From positions 1,798,001-1,862,000 of the forward strand of contig NZ_CP047940.1 of the NCBI RefSeq assembly GCF_014280235.1: 64,000 nucleotides of DNA, read 5' to 3'. Position numbers and translations under genes: made by a program. Positions 1 through 7,533 of the stretch are shown here, piece by piece. The notes beneath the pieces were generated by a model. The model worked only from the letters and a program-made list of their open reading frames with translations, had not been told where the DNA came from and searched no databases. The stretch is from Cyanobium sp. NS01 (GTDB lineage Bacteria > Cyanobacteriota > Cyanobacteriia > PCC-6307 > Cyanobiaceae). Numbering within the stretch: the first letter of the stretch is position 1; every line of letters begins with the position of its first letter.

Positions 1-311
1 CGCCCTGACCACGGCAGGGCGTTCAAGGCTGAGACTTGCTGCCGCGCAGCAGCTGTTGATCAGCTGAACCAACAGCCGGCGACCCGGGAGCGCCCCAGCG
101 CCACGGTGTCAAGACGACGCTGAACAGATCGCCGAAATCCCCAGCACCCCCGCCGCAACGGTCATCGGGAGCACCGTTCTGGGGAAAACCCCCTGCGGAT
201 CTGGGGAAAAGCCCCGAAACATGGGGAAAGGCTTCAATGATCAGCCTTGCTGATCTGGGGGCCTGGAGCCGCGAAGCTCCCACGCGAGACAACTGCGCCA
301 GGTGCGGCTGG
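1..311. other. Intergenic region at left edge with a hairpin and phased repeats
   Basis: No convincing gene is visible before the cbiX stop codon. Bases 1-21 form a short hairpin with 7-bp arms (CGCCCTG and CAGGGCG) around a 7-base loop; there is no T-run, so it may be the 3' end of a gene outside the window. Bases 180-230 hold three copies of a TGGGGAAAA-like motif, listed separately. Confidence 0.6.
176..232 (+). repeat. Tandem phased TGGGGAAAA repeats, left copy
   Basis: TGGGGAAAA occurs at 180-188 and 202-210, and TGGGGAAAG at 222-230. The start-to-start distances are 22 and 20 bases, close to two turns of B-DNA. The first two copies continue into CCCC, so each can fold as GGGG-AAAA(G)-CCCC. 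The same motif with the same 22-base step recurs upstream of glnN on the other strand. This is direct observation; function is unknown. Confidence 0.7.
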
Positions 312-1418
312 CTACGCCGTCGCGCCACCGGAGCGCAGGGTGCGGGGGCCCAGGGGGTGGTCGGCGTGGGGGTAGACGGGGTGGTGGTGGTGGCCATGGC
401 CATGGCCGTGCTCGCTGGCCGCGGCCCCCAAGGGGATGGGAACCCCATCGGGCTGACAGGCTCCGGTGCATTCGCGCTCGCACAGGTCACAGCCATCCGT
501 GAGCCCTTCCACATGGTGGTGGTGGCTGTGCTGCGGCGCCCCCACATCCGTTTCAAAGCCGAGCACCTGGGCCCGGTATTTGCAGAGGGAGCAGTTCATC
601 GCGGTGTCGCCCCGCACCACATCCATCACCCGCTCCTCGAAGGTGTCGAGCACATGGGGATGGTCACCTAAATAGGCGGCCTGAATGAATTGCAGCTCGG
701 GATGATCGGCCGCCACGCGCTCGGTGTGCTGCACGATCCGGCTCACCAACACCCCTGAAAAAAGGAAGTAGGGAAACACCACCACCCGGCGGTAGCCCAG
801 TCGCACCGCCTGGCGCAGGCCTGGCTCCACCAAGGGAAAAGTGACGCCTGAGTACACCGTTTCGCCCCAGCCGAAACCAAAGCCCTCCACCAGCATGCGG
901 GTGACCTTGGCCACGTTGGAGTTGGCATCGGGGTCGGACGACCCGCGCCCCACCACCACCAGCAGGGTGTCCTGCAGGGGCACAGAGCCGGTGGCCCTGG
1001 CGAGGGCCTCCCGGATCCGGGCCCCGGCGGCCTGGATCATGCGGCGATCCACCCCGAGCTCCCGGCCGTAGTCGATGCGCAGTCCGGTTTCTGCAGCGTA
1101 GGTGTTGAGCACCGAAGGGATGTCGTTCTTGGCGTGGCCCGCCGCAAACAGCATCGCCGGCACCGCCAGGATGTGCTCCGCACCGCGGCGGCGCAGGGCC
1201 TCCAGACCGTCGCGCAGGATCGGCCGGGCGAACTCCAGGTAGCCGTATTCCAGGGGCAGCGGCCGCAGCCGCTGCTGCAGCTGCTCGGCCAGGGCGGCAA
1301 ACTCGGCCACCGCCAGGCGGTTGCGGCTGCCATGGCCACACACCAGCACCCCGAGGGAACGGCCCCCGGCCGTGAGGGTGGCATCGGCCAGAAACGAAGC
1401 GGAAGCCTGTGAACTCAT
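312..1418 (-). CDS. cbiX: CbiX-type sirohydrochlorin chelatase with metal-binding C-terminal tail
   Basis: Class II chelatase of 368 residues that inserts Co2+ or Fe2+ into sirohydrochlorin for cobalamin or siroheme synthesis in the cytoplasm. It is the two-lobed long form: GHGSR at 28-32 with candidate metal ligands His29 and His95, and a second lobe with GRGSSDPDANS from about 157. The last ~95 residues are unusual. They carry Cys276/Cys279, a second Cys cluster (310, 313, 317, 321) and two His runs at about 297-302 and 338-346. Such tails probably store or deliver metal, or hold an Fe-S cluster. The gene stands alone and diverges from the HLIP gene. Family is clear; Co versus Fe preference is not. 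Confidence 0.93.
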   Translation of the reverse strand: MSSQASASFLADATLTAGGRSLGVLVCGHGSRNRLAVAEFAALAEQLQQRLRPLPLEYGYLEFARPILRDGLEALRRRGAEHILAVPAMLFAAGHAKNDIPSVLNTYAAETGLRIDYGRELGVDRRMIQAAGARIREALARATGSVPLQDTLLVVVGRGSSDPDANSNVAKVTRMLVEGFGFGWGETVYSGVTFPLVEPGLRQAVRLGYRRVVVFPYFLFSGVLVSRIVQHTERVAADHPELQFIQAAYLGDHPHVLDTFEERVMDVVRGDTAMNCSLCKYRAQVLGFETDVGAPQHSHHHHVEGLTDGCDLCERECTGACQPDGVPIPLGAAASEHGHGHGHHHHPVYPHADHPLGPRTLRSGGATA

Positions 1419-1611
1419 GGCAACGGAAGCCTGTCACGACCCTATCGCCGCCTCAGCCGGGCCCTGCTGGGCCTCCGAGCTGAGCGGCAGGACGCAGGAG
1501 GGGCGGGCCCGGGGCGAACCGATCAGCGCTGCTAAGGCCAAAAATAAGCAGATCAAAACCCATTAGTGGTCAAGATCCTGCATTGATTCGTAACATTGGC
1601 CCATCGTTGCC

Positions 1612-1827
1612 ATGGCTCCCATGACGTCCTCCTCCCCCCAAGCCGACGAGCGCTGGTTCCTGAACGCCGCCGCTGCCCAGATCCATGCCGAGCAGCTGCA
1701 GCGGGCCGAGCGCTTCAACGGCCGCGCCGCCATGCTCGGCTTTGTGATCGGCGTGCTCACCGAAGCCATCACCGGCCAGGGCATCCTGCACCAGATCGGC
1801 CTCGGCACCCTGTTGAGCCAGGGCTGA
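1612..1827 (+). CDS. hli: High-light-inducible protein (HLIP/SCP)
   Basis: Small thylakoid membrane protein of 71 residues, or 68 from the second ATG at 1621. It has one chlorophyll a/b-binding-type helix with the core ExxNGRxAMxGF at about 33-44, followed by FVIGVLTEAITG. HLIPs bind chlorophyll and carotenoid and protect newly made chlorophyll proteins and photosystem II under excess light. It is monocistronic, divergent from cbiX, with about 190 bases upstream. I saw no convincing HLR1-type box there. The motif makes the call secure; which HLIP subtype it is remains open. Confidence 0.93.
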   Translation: MAPMTSSSPQADERWFLNAAAAQIHAEQLQRAERFNGRAAMLGFVIGVLTEAITGQGILHQIGLGTLLSQG

Positions 1828-1902
1828 GGCCCTTCCGGCGCCACAGGATGGTCACGGCGGCTTTCCAGGCGAGGATGGCACTGATCCGGTCCGTCCTCGC
1901 CG

Positions 1903-2574
1903 ATGGCGCTGCGCCTTCCCCCCTATCAGCAGCTGCCCCCACCCCGGCCGGACACACCCCTGATCGAGCTGCCTGTGGCCAGCCTGCGGCCCACCCAGCT
2001 CTGCGTGGGCATGGCCGAAGTGCGCAGCCGCCAGAACGACTTTCAGGCTGAAGACCGCGGCGAACGCCAGCGCTACCTGGGCACCAAGCCTGTGCCCCTG
2101 GTCCGCAGTGGAGCAGGGGAGGTGTGGATGGTGGATCGCCACCACCGCCTCAGGGCCCTGCTGGAGCTCGACCCCGCCGCCACCGCCTTTGGTTATGTGG
2201 TGTTGGATCTGCCCACGGCCGACCGCGCCGCGGTGCTCCAGCACCTGCTGGGCCTCGGCTGGCTGTACCTCTATGACGGCCGCGGCCTCGGTCCCCTGCC
2301 TGCCTCGGTGCTGCCGGACCAGCTGCTGGGCCTGCAGGACGACCCCTTCCGCAGCCTCGTGTGGCGCCTCAAGAAGGAGGGGGTGATCGAGCCGGCACCC
2401 CTGATCCCCTTCCACGAGTTCCGCTGGGGCGCCTGGCTGCGCAGCCGCTCCCTGCCCCCCTTCAGCTCGGCTCAGCTGCAGCCGGCCCTGCCCGCCGCCC
2501 GCACCCTGGCCCGCTCCGCCGCCGCCAGCCACCTGGCCGGCTGGAAGAGCGCCCTGCGGCGGCAGAGCCCCTGA
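1903..2574 (+). CDS. ParB-like nuclease-fold protein (ParBc_2 type)
   Basis: Protein of 223 residues that looks like the ParB/sulfiredoxin-fold family found widely in cyanobacteria and proteobacteria (ParBc_2/DUF-type), not a chromosome-partitioning ParB. Visible features are an N-terminal VASLRPTQLCVGMAEV segment, a VDRHHRLRAL motif around residues 77-86, and a conserved GLGPLP stretch. No helix-turn-helix CTP-ParB core follows. It ends three bases before the antiporter gene, so the two are probably cotranscribed. The biological role is unknown; the fold assignment is from motif recognition only. Confidence 0.75.
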   Translation: MALRLPPYQQLPPPRPDTPLIELPVASLRPTQLCVGMAEVRSRQNDFQAEDRGERQRYLGTKPVPLVRSGAGEVWMVDRHHRLRALLELDPAATAFGYVVLDLPTADRAAVLQHLLGLGWLYLYDGRGLGPLPASVLPDQLLGLQDDPFRSLVWRLKKEGVIEPAPLIPFHEFRWGAWLRSRSLPPFSSAQLQPALPAARTLARSAAASHLAGWKSALRRQSP

Positions 2575-2577
2575 GCC

Positions 2578-4665
2578 ATGCCCCCCAGCAGCGGCATGGC
2601 CGCCTTCCTGCACGGATCGCCCCTGGCGGTGTTCGCCCTGCTGCTCAGCCTGAGCGTGCTGGTTCCGCCCCTGGCCCGCTGGCTGCGGCTGCCCGATCTC
2701 GTGGGCCTGCTGGCCGCCGGCGTGCTGATCGGCCCCCATGCTCTGGGGTGGCTGCAGACCGAGGGCCCCACCGTGGGGCTGCTGTCCGACATCGGCGTGA
2801 TCTACCTGCTGTTCATCGCAGGACTGGAGATCGATCTGGCCGAATTCGCCCGCATCCGCCAGCGCTCCTTCCAGTTCGGCCTGCTCACCTTCAGCCTGCC
2901 CCTGCTGGGGGGGGCCGGCCTGGCCCTGGCCTACGGCTACGCGCCCCTGAGCGCCGTGCTGCTGGGCTCGGTGCTCGCCTCCCACACCCCTCTGGGCTAT
3001 CCGATCGTGCGCAGCTACGGCGCCGTGGGGGAAGAGTCGGTGGTGGTGGCCATCGGCGGCACGATTTTCACCGACCTGGCCGCCCTGCTGCTGCTCGCCC
3101 TCTGCATGGGGCTGAGCCGCGGGGAGCTCTCAGCGCCGGCCGTGGCCCTGCTGCTGGGCAAGGTGGCCCTGTTCGCCCTGCTGCTGGTGGGCACGATCAC
3201 CCAGCTGGGCACGGGCCTGGTACGCCGCAGCGTCAACAACGACAGCCAGCTCTTCGTAGCCGTGCTGCTGACCCTGTTTGTGGCCGGCCTGGGGGCTGAA
3301 CTGGCGGGCGTGGAGAAGATCGTGGGGGCCTTCCTGGCCGGCCTGGCCGTGAACCGCGTCCTGCCGGAAGGGAGGGTCAAGGAGCAGGTGGTGTTCGTGG
3401 GGGCCGCCCTGTTCATCCCGATCTTCTTCATCGACCTGGGGCTGCTGCTCAACCTGCCCACCTTCTTCAGCACCATCCTGGGCAGCCCCTTCGCGATCGC
3501 CCTGATCGCCACGCTGATCACCACCAAGGGGCTCGCCGCCCTCTGGGCCGGCCGGATCTACCGCTACAACAGCACCCAGGTGCTCACCCTGTGGTCGTTG
3601 TCGCTGCCCCAGGTGGCGGCCACCCTGGCCGCCACCTTCGTGGGGTTTCGCGCCGGCCTCTTCGACGCCGCGGTGCTCAACAGTGTGCTGGCGATGATGG
3701 TGGTCACCGCCACCCTCGGCCCTGCCCTCACCGCCCAGGCCATCCCCAGGCTGGCCCAGGCCACCGCCGCGTCGCTGACCGCGGAGGGGGCCGGTCGCCT
3801 GGCCCTGGTGCGGCGCTCGCTGCGGGTGCTCCTGCCGGTGTCGAACCCCAGCAGCGAGGCGCGGCTGTTCGCCCTGGCCGGGCTGCTGATCGGGGGCTCC
3901 TCCGAGGATCCCGGCCTGGTGCTGCCCCTGGCAGTGGTGTCACCGCGGCAGGCGGAGGCCGGCCACGCCAGCCCCCTGGCGATGGCGGCGAGCCTGGCCA
4001 GGGCCCGGGAGCTGCTCCAGAGCGCCAGCTCGATCGCCGAGGCCGATCAGGTGCCCTGCCAGCCCCTGCTGCGCGTGGACAGCGATGTGGCCGCCGGCAT
4101 CGCCCGGGTGGCGATGGAGCAGGCCAGTGACCTGGTGCTGATGGGCCTGGCCCGCCCCGGCAGGTTCGGCCAGTGGCTGTTCGGCGACCTGGTGGAGGCC
4201 ACCTGCCGCCAGGTGAGCTGCCCGGTGGTGGTGGCCGGTCTGCGCCGCGATCCCGCCAGCCTGAAGCGGCTGCTGGTGCCGATCAAGGACGTCACCGCCG
4301 GCGCCCTGGAGCAGTTTCAGCTGGCCGAGCGGCTGGCCGCCGCCCTCGGCGGCAGCATCACCCTTCTGCACGTGCCCGACCTGGGGCAGAGCAGCCAGCA
4401 GCGGGCTGAGGTGGAGGCCCAGCTGGCCCGCTGGCAGCCCGGCGCCGAGGGCCAGGCGGTCTCGGTGGCGATCAAGGTGGACATCCGGCCCGACCAGAAC
4501 ATCGAAACCAGCATCGAGGACGCCGCCCGCAGCCACGACCTGGTGATCCTGCGGTCCCAGCGCCGCCTGGTGGCCGGCCTGCCCATTCCCGCCGGCGGCC
4601 GCATGGGAGGGCTGATGCGACGCCTGAGCATCTCGGTGCTGGTGATCAGTGATCCGCTGCACTGA
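2578..4665 (+). CDS. CPA2-type cation:proton antiporter with C-terminal universal-stress domains
   Basis: Integral membrane protein of 695 residues. Residues ~15-400 are a CPA2-type (NapA/KefB-like) Na+/H+ or K+/H+ exchanger with about twelve hydrophobic helices, including FIAGLEIDLAEF, ASHTPLGYPIVR and GAFLAGLAVNRVLP. Residues ~410-555 and ~560-690 are two UspA-like alpha/beta domains, seen as DLVLMGLARPGRFGQWLFGDLVE followed by CPVVVAG, and as KRLLVPIKD with DLVILRSQRR. These probably sense nucleotides or stress. The gene follows the ParB-like gene by three bases and precedes a free USP gene. The transported ion cannot be deduced. Confidence 0.9.
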   Translation: MPPSSGMAAFLHGSPLAVFALLLSLSVLVPPLARWLRLPDLVGLLAAGVLIGPHALGWLQTEGPTVGLLSDIGVIYLLFIAGLEIDLAEFARIRQRSFQFGLLTFSLPLLGGAGLALAYGYAPLSAVLLGSVLASHTPLGYPIVRSYGAVGEESVVVAIGGTIFTDLAALLLLALCMGLSRGELSAPAVALLLGKVALFALLLVGTITQLGTGLVRRSVNNDSQLFVAVLLTLFVAGLGAELAGVEKIVGAFLAGLAVNRVLPEGRVKEQVVFVGAALFIPIFFIDLGLLLNLPTFFSTILGSPFAIALIATLITTKGLAALWAGRIYRYNSTQVLTLWSLSLPQVAATLAATFVGFRAGLFDAAVLNSVLAMMVVTATLGPALTAQAIPRLAQATAASLTAEGAGRLALVRRSLRVLLPVSNPSSEARLFALAGLLIGGSSEDPGLVLPLAVVSPRQAEAGHASPLAMAASLARARELLQSASSIAEADQVPCQPLLRVDSDVAAGIARVAMEQASDLVLMGLARPGRFGQWLFGDLVEATCRQVSCPVVVAGLRRDPASLKRLLVPIKDVTAGALEQFQLAERLAAALGGSITLLHVPDLGQSSQQRAEVEAQLARWQPGAEGQAVSVAIKVDIRPDQNIETSIEDAARSHDLVILRSQRRLVAGLPIPAGGRMGGLMRRLSISVLVISDPLH

Positions 4666-4760
4666 AGGCGCTGCCCTGAATCCGCTGCAGCGGGAGTGCG
4701 CGAAGCCCGGGCGCCAGGCCAATGGCGGGGCTAAACCGGAGTCAGGCACCGGGCTTCACC

Positions 4761-5207
4761 ATGACGTTTCAACACCTGCTTGTCGCCACCGATGGTTCGG
4801 AGCTGTCGCAGCGGGCCCTGCTGCAGGCCCTGGCTCTGGCCAAGGCCCTGGGGGCTCGGCTGCGCATCCTGACGGTGGAGGGGACCTTGCCGGTCTCCCT
4901 GGTGGGAGCGGGAGAACTGGTGGACACCGGCGCCATCGAGGCGCTGATGAAGGCGGCCCAGCTGCAGTCGCAGCAGATCCTGGACACCGCCGCCGCCACG
5001 GCGGAACAGGCCGGGGTGAGCGCTGAGGTGGTGAAACGGATCAGTGCCCAGCCCTCCATGGCGATCCTGGAGGAGGCCCGCAGCCAGGCCTGCGACCTGA
5101 TCGTGATGGCCTCCCACGGCCGGCGCGGGCTGCAGGGGCTGCTGCTCGGCAGCGAGACCCAGCGGGTTCTGACCCAGAGCTCCTGTCCGGTGCTGGTGGT
5201 GCGTTGA
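4761..5207 (+). CDS. Universal stress protein (UspA family)
   Basis: Single-domain USP of 148 residues. The start at 4761 gives the usual MTFQHLLVATDGS opening. The C-terminal ATP-binding pattern is present as MASHGRRGLQGLLLGSETQRVLTQSSCPVLVV, close to the family G-2x-G-9x-G(S/T) signature, so nucleotide binding is likely. USPs are cytoplasmic regulators under starvation and stress. It lies 95 bases downstream of an antiporter that carries two related domains, suggesting a functional link or local duplication. Confidence 0.93.
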   Translation: MTFQHLLVATDGSELSQRALLQALALAKALGARLRILTVEGTLPVSLVGAGELVDTGAIEALMKAAQLQSQQILDTAAATAEQAGVSAEVVKRISAQPSMAILEEARSQACDLIVMASHGRRGLQGLLLGSETQRVLTQSSCPVLVVR

Positions 5208-5265
5208 GCGGGGGTGGCAGCAGCCGCTTTGGTGGTATTAAGAGGATTCGCTGGGGGCTGGGGCG

Positions 5266-5907
5266 GTGAGCATGGATCCGGGCCTGGCTGCCTTCGGCTC
5301 CGGCCTGAGTGCCATCACCGTGGCGGAGCTCGGCGACAAGACCTTCTTCATGGCCCTGATCCTGGCGGTGCGGCACCCGCGCCGCTGGGTGTTTCTCGGC
5401 AGCTTCGCGGCCCTGGCGGTGGTGACCCTGCTCTCCCTCGGGGTGGGCTACGGCCTGCGGGAGCTGCTGCCGGTGCGCCTGCTGCCCTGGCTGGCGGGGG
5501 GCCTGTTCCTGGTGTTCGGCATCCGGCTGCTGCTGGAGGCCCAGGCCCTGCCGGCCGATGCCGCCCGCGGCGAGGCCCAGGAAGCGGAGCAGGCCGTGAT
5601 CGCCGCCGATCGCCAGCTGCTGAGCAGCCGCCCCCTGGCCGTGATCTGGGAGGCCTTCGCCCTGGTGTTCATCGCTGAACTGGGCGACCGCACGCAGCTG
5701 GCCACGATCGTGCTGGCCACCGCCCCCGGCTTCACCTTCGCCGGACTGCTGGCCGGCACCCTGCTGGGCCACGCCCTGGTGACGGCCCTGGCTGTGGGAT
5801 CAGGCCGCTGGATCGGCGACCGGGTGGATGAACGACTGCTCTACCGCCTGGGGGGCGGCCTGTTTCTGCTGTTCGCCGTGGTGGCCTTCCACCAGGCCCT
5901 GGGCTGA
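5266..5907 (+). CDS. mnx: TMEM165/GDT1-family (UPF0016) Mn2+ exporter
   Basis: Membrane protein of 213 residues with two homologous three-helix halves. Each half has the signature E-x-G-D-(K/R)-T: ELGDKT near residue 21 and ELGDRT near residue 133. In Synechocystis the homologue Mnx moves Mn2+ from cytoplasm to thylakoid lumen or periplasm, which protects from Mn excess and supplies photosystem II; the same role is inferred here. The start is the GTG at 5266 or the ATG at 5272. No room exists upstream for a yybP-ykoY riboswitch (58 bases to the USP stop). Confidence 0.9.
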   Translation: MSMDPGLAAFGSGLSAITVAELGDKTFFMALILAVRHPRRWVFLGSFAALAVVTLLSLGVGYGLRELLPVRLLPWLAGGLFLVFGIRLLLEAQALPADAARGEAQEAEQAVIAADRQLLSSRPLAVIWEAFALVFIAELGDRTQLATIVLATAPGFTFAGLLAGTLLGHALVTALAVGSGRWIGDRVDERLLYRLGGGLFLLFAVVAFHQALG

Positions 5908-5928
5908 CCCTTACGCTGCCCACCAACC

Positions 5929-6612
5929 TTGCGTGAGCTGGTGGTGGTGAAGGACGAGAGCAGCAGGACCGAGGAACTGCAGGCCCTGGGCTGGTCCGCG
6001 GAGGACCTGCGCCGCTATGAGGAGCTGTGGGAGTACCGCCAGCGCTGGGGAGCGATCAACCTCGAGCCGGAGGATCGGGCCTTCCTGCGCAAGGCCGAGG
6101 CCCTGCTGCCCAAGCGCCAGAAAGGGAAGTCGGCCCAGAAGAAGACCCTCCAGGAGAAGTCCCACTACCGCTGGCTGGCTCTGCACCGGGACGCCATGGC
6201 GGCCAGCCCGGCCGAGCAGCAGCTGGCCGAAGGGGAGATCGGTGCCTGGCGCGTGCTGCTGGAAGAGGAGCTGGCCGTGCTCGATCACTACCAACCCGTG
6301 CTCGGCCTGCCCGACACCCTCAAGGCCCGCACCCTGCAGGAGCGGCGGGAGGCCTGGATCGCAGCACTGGACGAGACAGCCTCCAGCCTCAGCTTCGACT
6401 TCCAGGCCCCGGTGGCGGAGTTGAAAGCACGGGAGAGCACCAGCTGGAAGCCCCTGCGCGGCGAGGCCAACAGCGACCAGAGCTATCCCGTGCTGACGGC
6501 CGAGGCGGCCAGGAGCTTCCGGGCCAGCATCCGTCAGGAGCTGGCCGCCGCCATCAGGGAGAGCTTTCCCTCCCTCCAGGACAGCAACAAGCCAGCCCCC
6601 CCCAGCCCCTGA
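5929..6612 (+). CDS. Cyanobacterial protein of unknown function, mostly helical
   Basis: Protein of 227 residues without a domain I recognise. It is rich in Glu, Arg, Leu and Ala, and reads as long charged helices (for example LGWSAEDLRRYEELWEYRQ and a Lys-rich KRQKGKSAQKK segment near residue 67). No signal peptide or membrane segment is visible. The TTG at 5929 opens the frame 21 bases after the Mn-exporter gene; GTG codons at 5941 and 5944 are alternatives. Same-strand spacing suggests cotranscription. It converges with cpcL, the two stop codons being only four bases apart. Confidence 0.7.
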   Translation: MRELVVVKDESSRTEELQALGWSAEDLRRYEELWEYRQRWGAINLEPEDRAFLRKAEALLPKRQKGKSAQKKTLQEKSHYRWLALHRDAMAASPAEQQLAEGEIGAWRVLLEEELAVLDHYQPVLGLPDTLKARTLQERREAWIAALDETASSLSFDFQAPVAELKARESTSWKPLRGEANSDQSYPVLTAEAARSFRASIRQELAAAIRESFPSLQDSNKPAPPSP

Positions 6613-6616
6613 GGGC

Positions 6617-7369
6617 TCAGGTGCGCAGCATGGCGACCACGGTGATCAGGCTGACGACACTGAGGAAGCCCACACCGAAGAGGATCGTGCCCGACCAGAT
6701 CTTGCGGGCCAGGGGGCTGGGCTGATCGCGCAGCCAGGCGGGCCTGGGCACACCGGGCTGCCAGGGGCTGGAACCGGCGGAGGGCAGGCGGCGGGCATTG
6801 GTGTCGCGCCAGTAGGCCCCGTAACGGGGAGCCTGCTGGTTGAAGGGGACCTGGCCCACCGCCTTGCCGGCCAGGGTGCGGGAGCGCTGGAACGGCACCT
6901 GATCGTCGCCGAACTGGCAGAGGTATTCGTCGGACTCCAGCAGGGCATCCACAAAGGCGGGCAGCCCCTGTTCAGCGATCAGGATCGACCAGGCGATCCG
7001 CTCCTGGTCGCCGTACACCGGCCGGCCCAGCACCCGGCCCACCACCTGCTCCACGATCTGGTAGTTGCTGTTGCAGCGGTAGAAGTCCTGGCGGAACTTC
7101 TCGGAGAGCAGCAGGCCCCGGATGAAGTCGCGCATGCGGATCTGGCCTGAGCGCAGTTGCGACTCCAGCACGGGGTCGCGGTCGCTGCGGAAGGCGTGGA
7201 AAAAGATCTGGCGGTAGGCCTGGTCGATCTGCACATCCACGCTGGCGGGATCCTGGGTCGGCGTCAGGGCGAAGGGGGCCCTCAGCGGCGACTCCTCGGT
7301 GGCCGGCATGAAGTTGGCGACCCGGGCGTTCACGGCCGTGGGCTTGACATCCAGCAGGGGCAGAGCCAT
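6617..7369 (-). CDS. cpcL: CpcL-type (CpcG2) phycobilisome rod linker with C-terminal membrane anchor
   Basis: Phycobilisome linker of 250 residues starting MALPLLDVKPTAVNARV, the typical CpcG/CpcL opening; this sets the start at 7369 instead of upstream in-frame codons. Residues ~20-170 are the Pfam linker-polypeptide domain, with AYRQIFFHAFRSDRDPVLESQL and RDFIRGLLLSEKF. The C-terminus ends in one hydrophobic helix (about 225-247, WSGTILFGVGFLSVVSLITVV). That anchor defines CpcL, the linker of rod-only, core-less phycobilisomes that feed photosystem I and the NDH complex. Core-binding CpcG1 lacks it. The gene is monocistronic and diverges from bioA. Confidence 0.92.
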   Translation of the reverse strand: MALPLLDVKPTAVNARVANFMPATEESPLRAPFALTPTQDPASVDVQIDQAYRQIFFHAFRSDRDPVLESQLRSGQIRMRDFIRGLLLSEKFRQDFYRCNSNYQIVEQVVGRVLGRPVYGDQERIAWSILIAEQGLPAFVDALLESDEYLCQFGDDQVPFQRSRTLAGKAVGQVPFNQQAPRYGAYWRDTNARRLPSAGSSPWQPGVPRPAWLRDQPSPLARKIWSGTILFGVGFLSVVSLITVVAMLRT

Positions 7370-7533
7370 GGAAGAGAGAAGAGGGCGTTGAGGGAAGGTA
7401 TCCAGCTCCGTCCAAAATCGGACGCTGCCTGGGTAAAAACTCACAGAGCGTGACCTCAGTTCATGGACCTTTGTTGCCGCGGCCGAGCAGACTCTCCCCC
7501 GGCCGGCACGCAGCCCGTCTGAGACAGCCCACC

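Noticed and set aside
180-230. TGGGGAAAA repeats as DnaA boxes of a replication origin
   Set aside because: The DnaA box is TTATCCACA-like; CCCC replaces the required CCACA, and no dnaA/dnaN genes or AT-rich unwinding element are nearby.
23-556. 177-codon frame over the cbiX 3' end
   Set aside because: Overlaps the conserved chelatase in another frame; composition is Pro/Arg/Thr-rich and no motif appears.
5208-5265. yybP-ykoY Mn riboswitch before the Mn exporter gene
   Set aside because: Only 58 bases are available between genes, too short for the motif.
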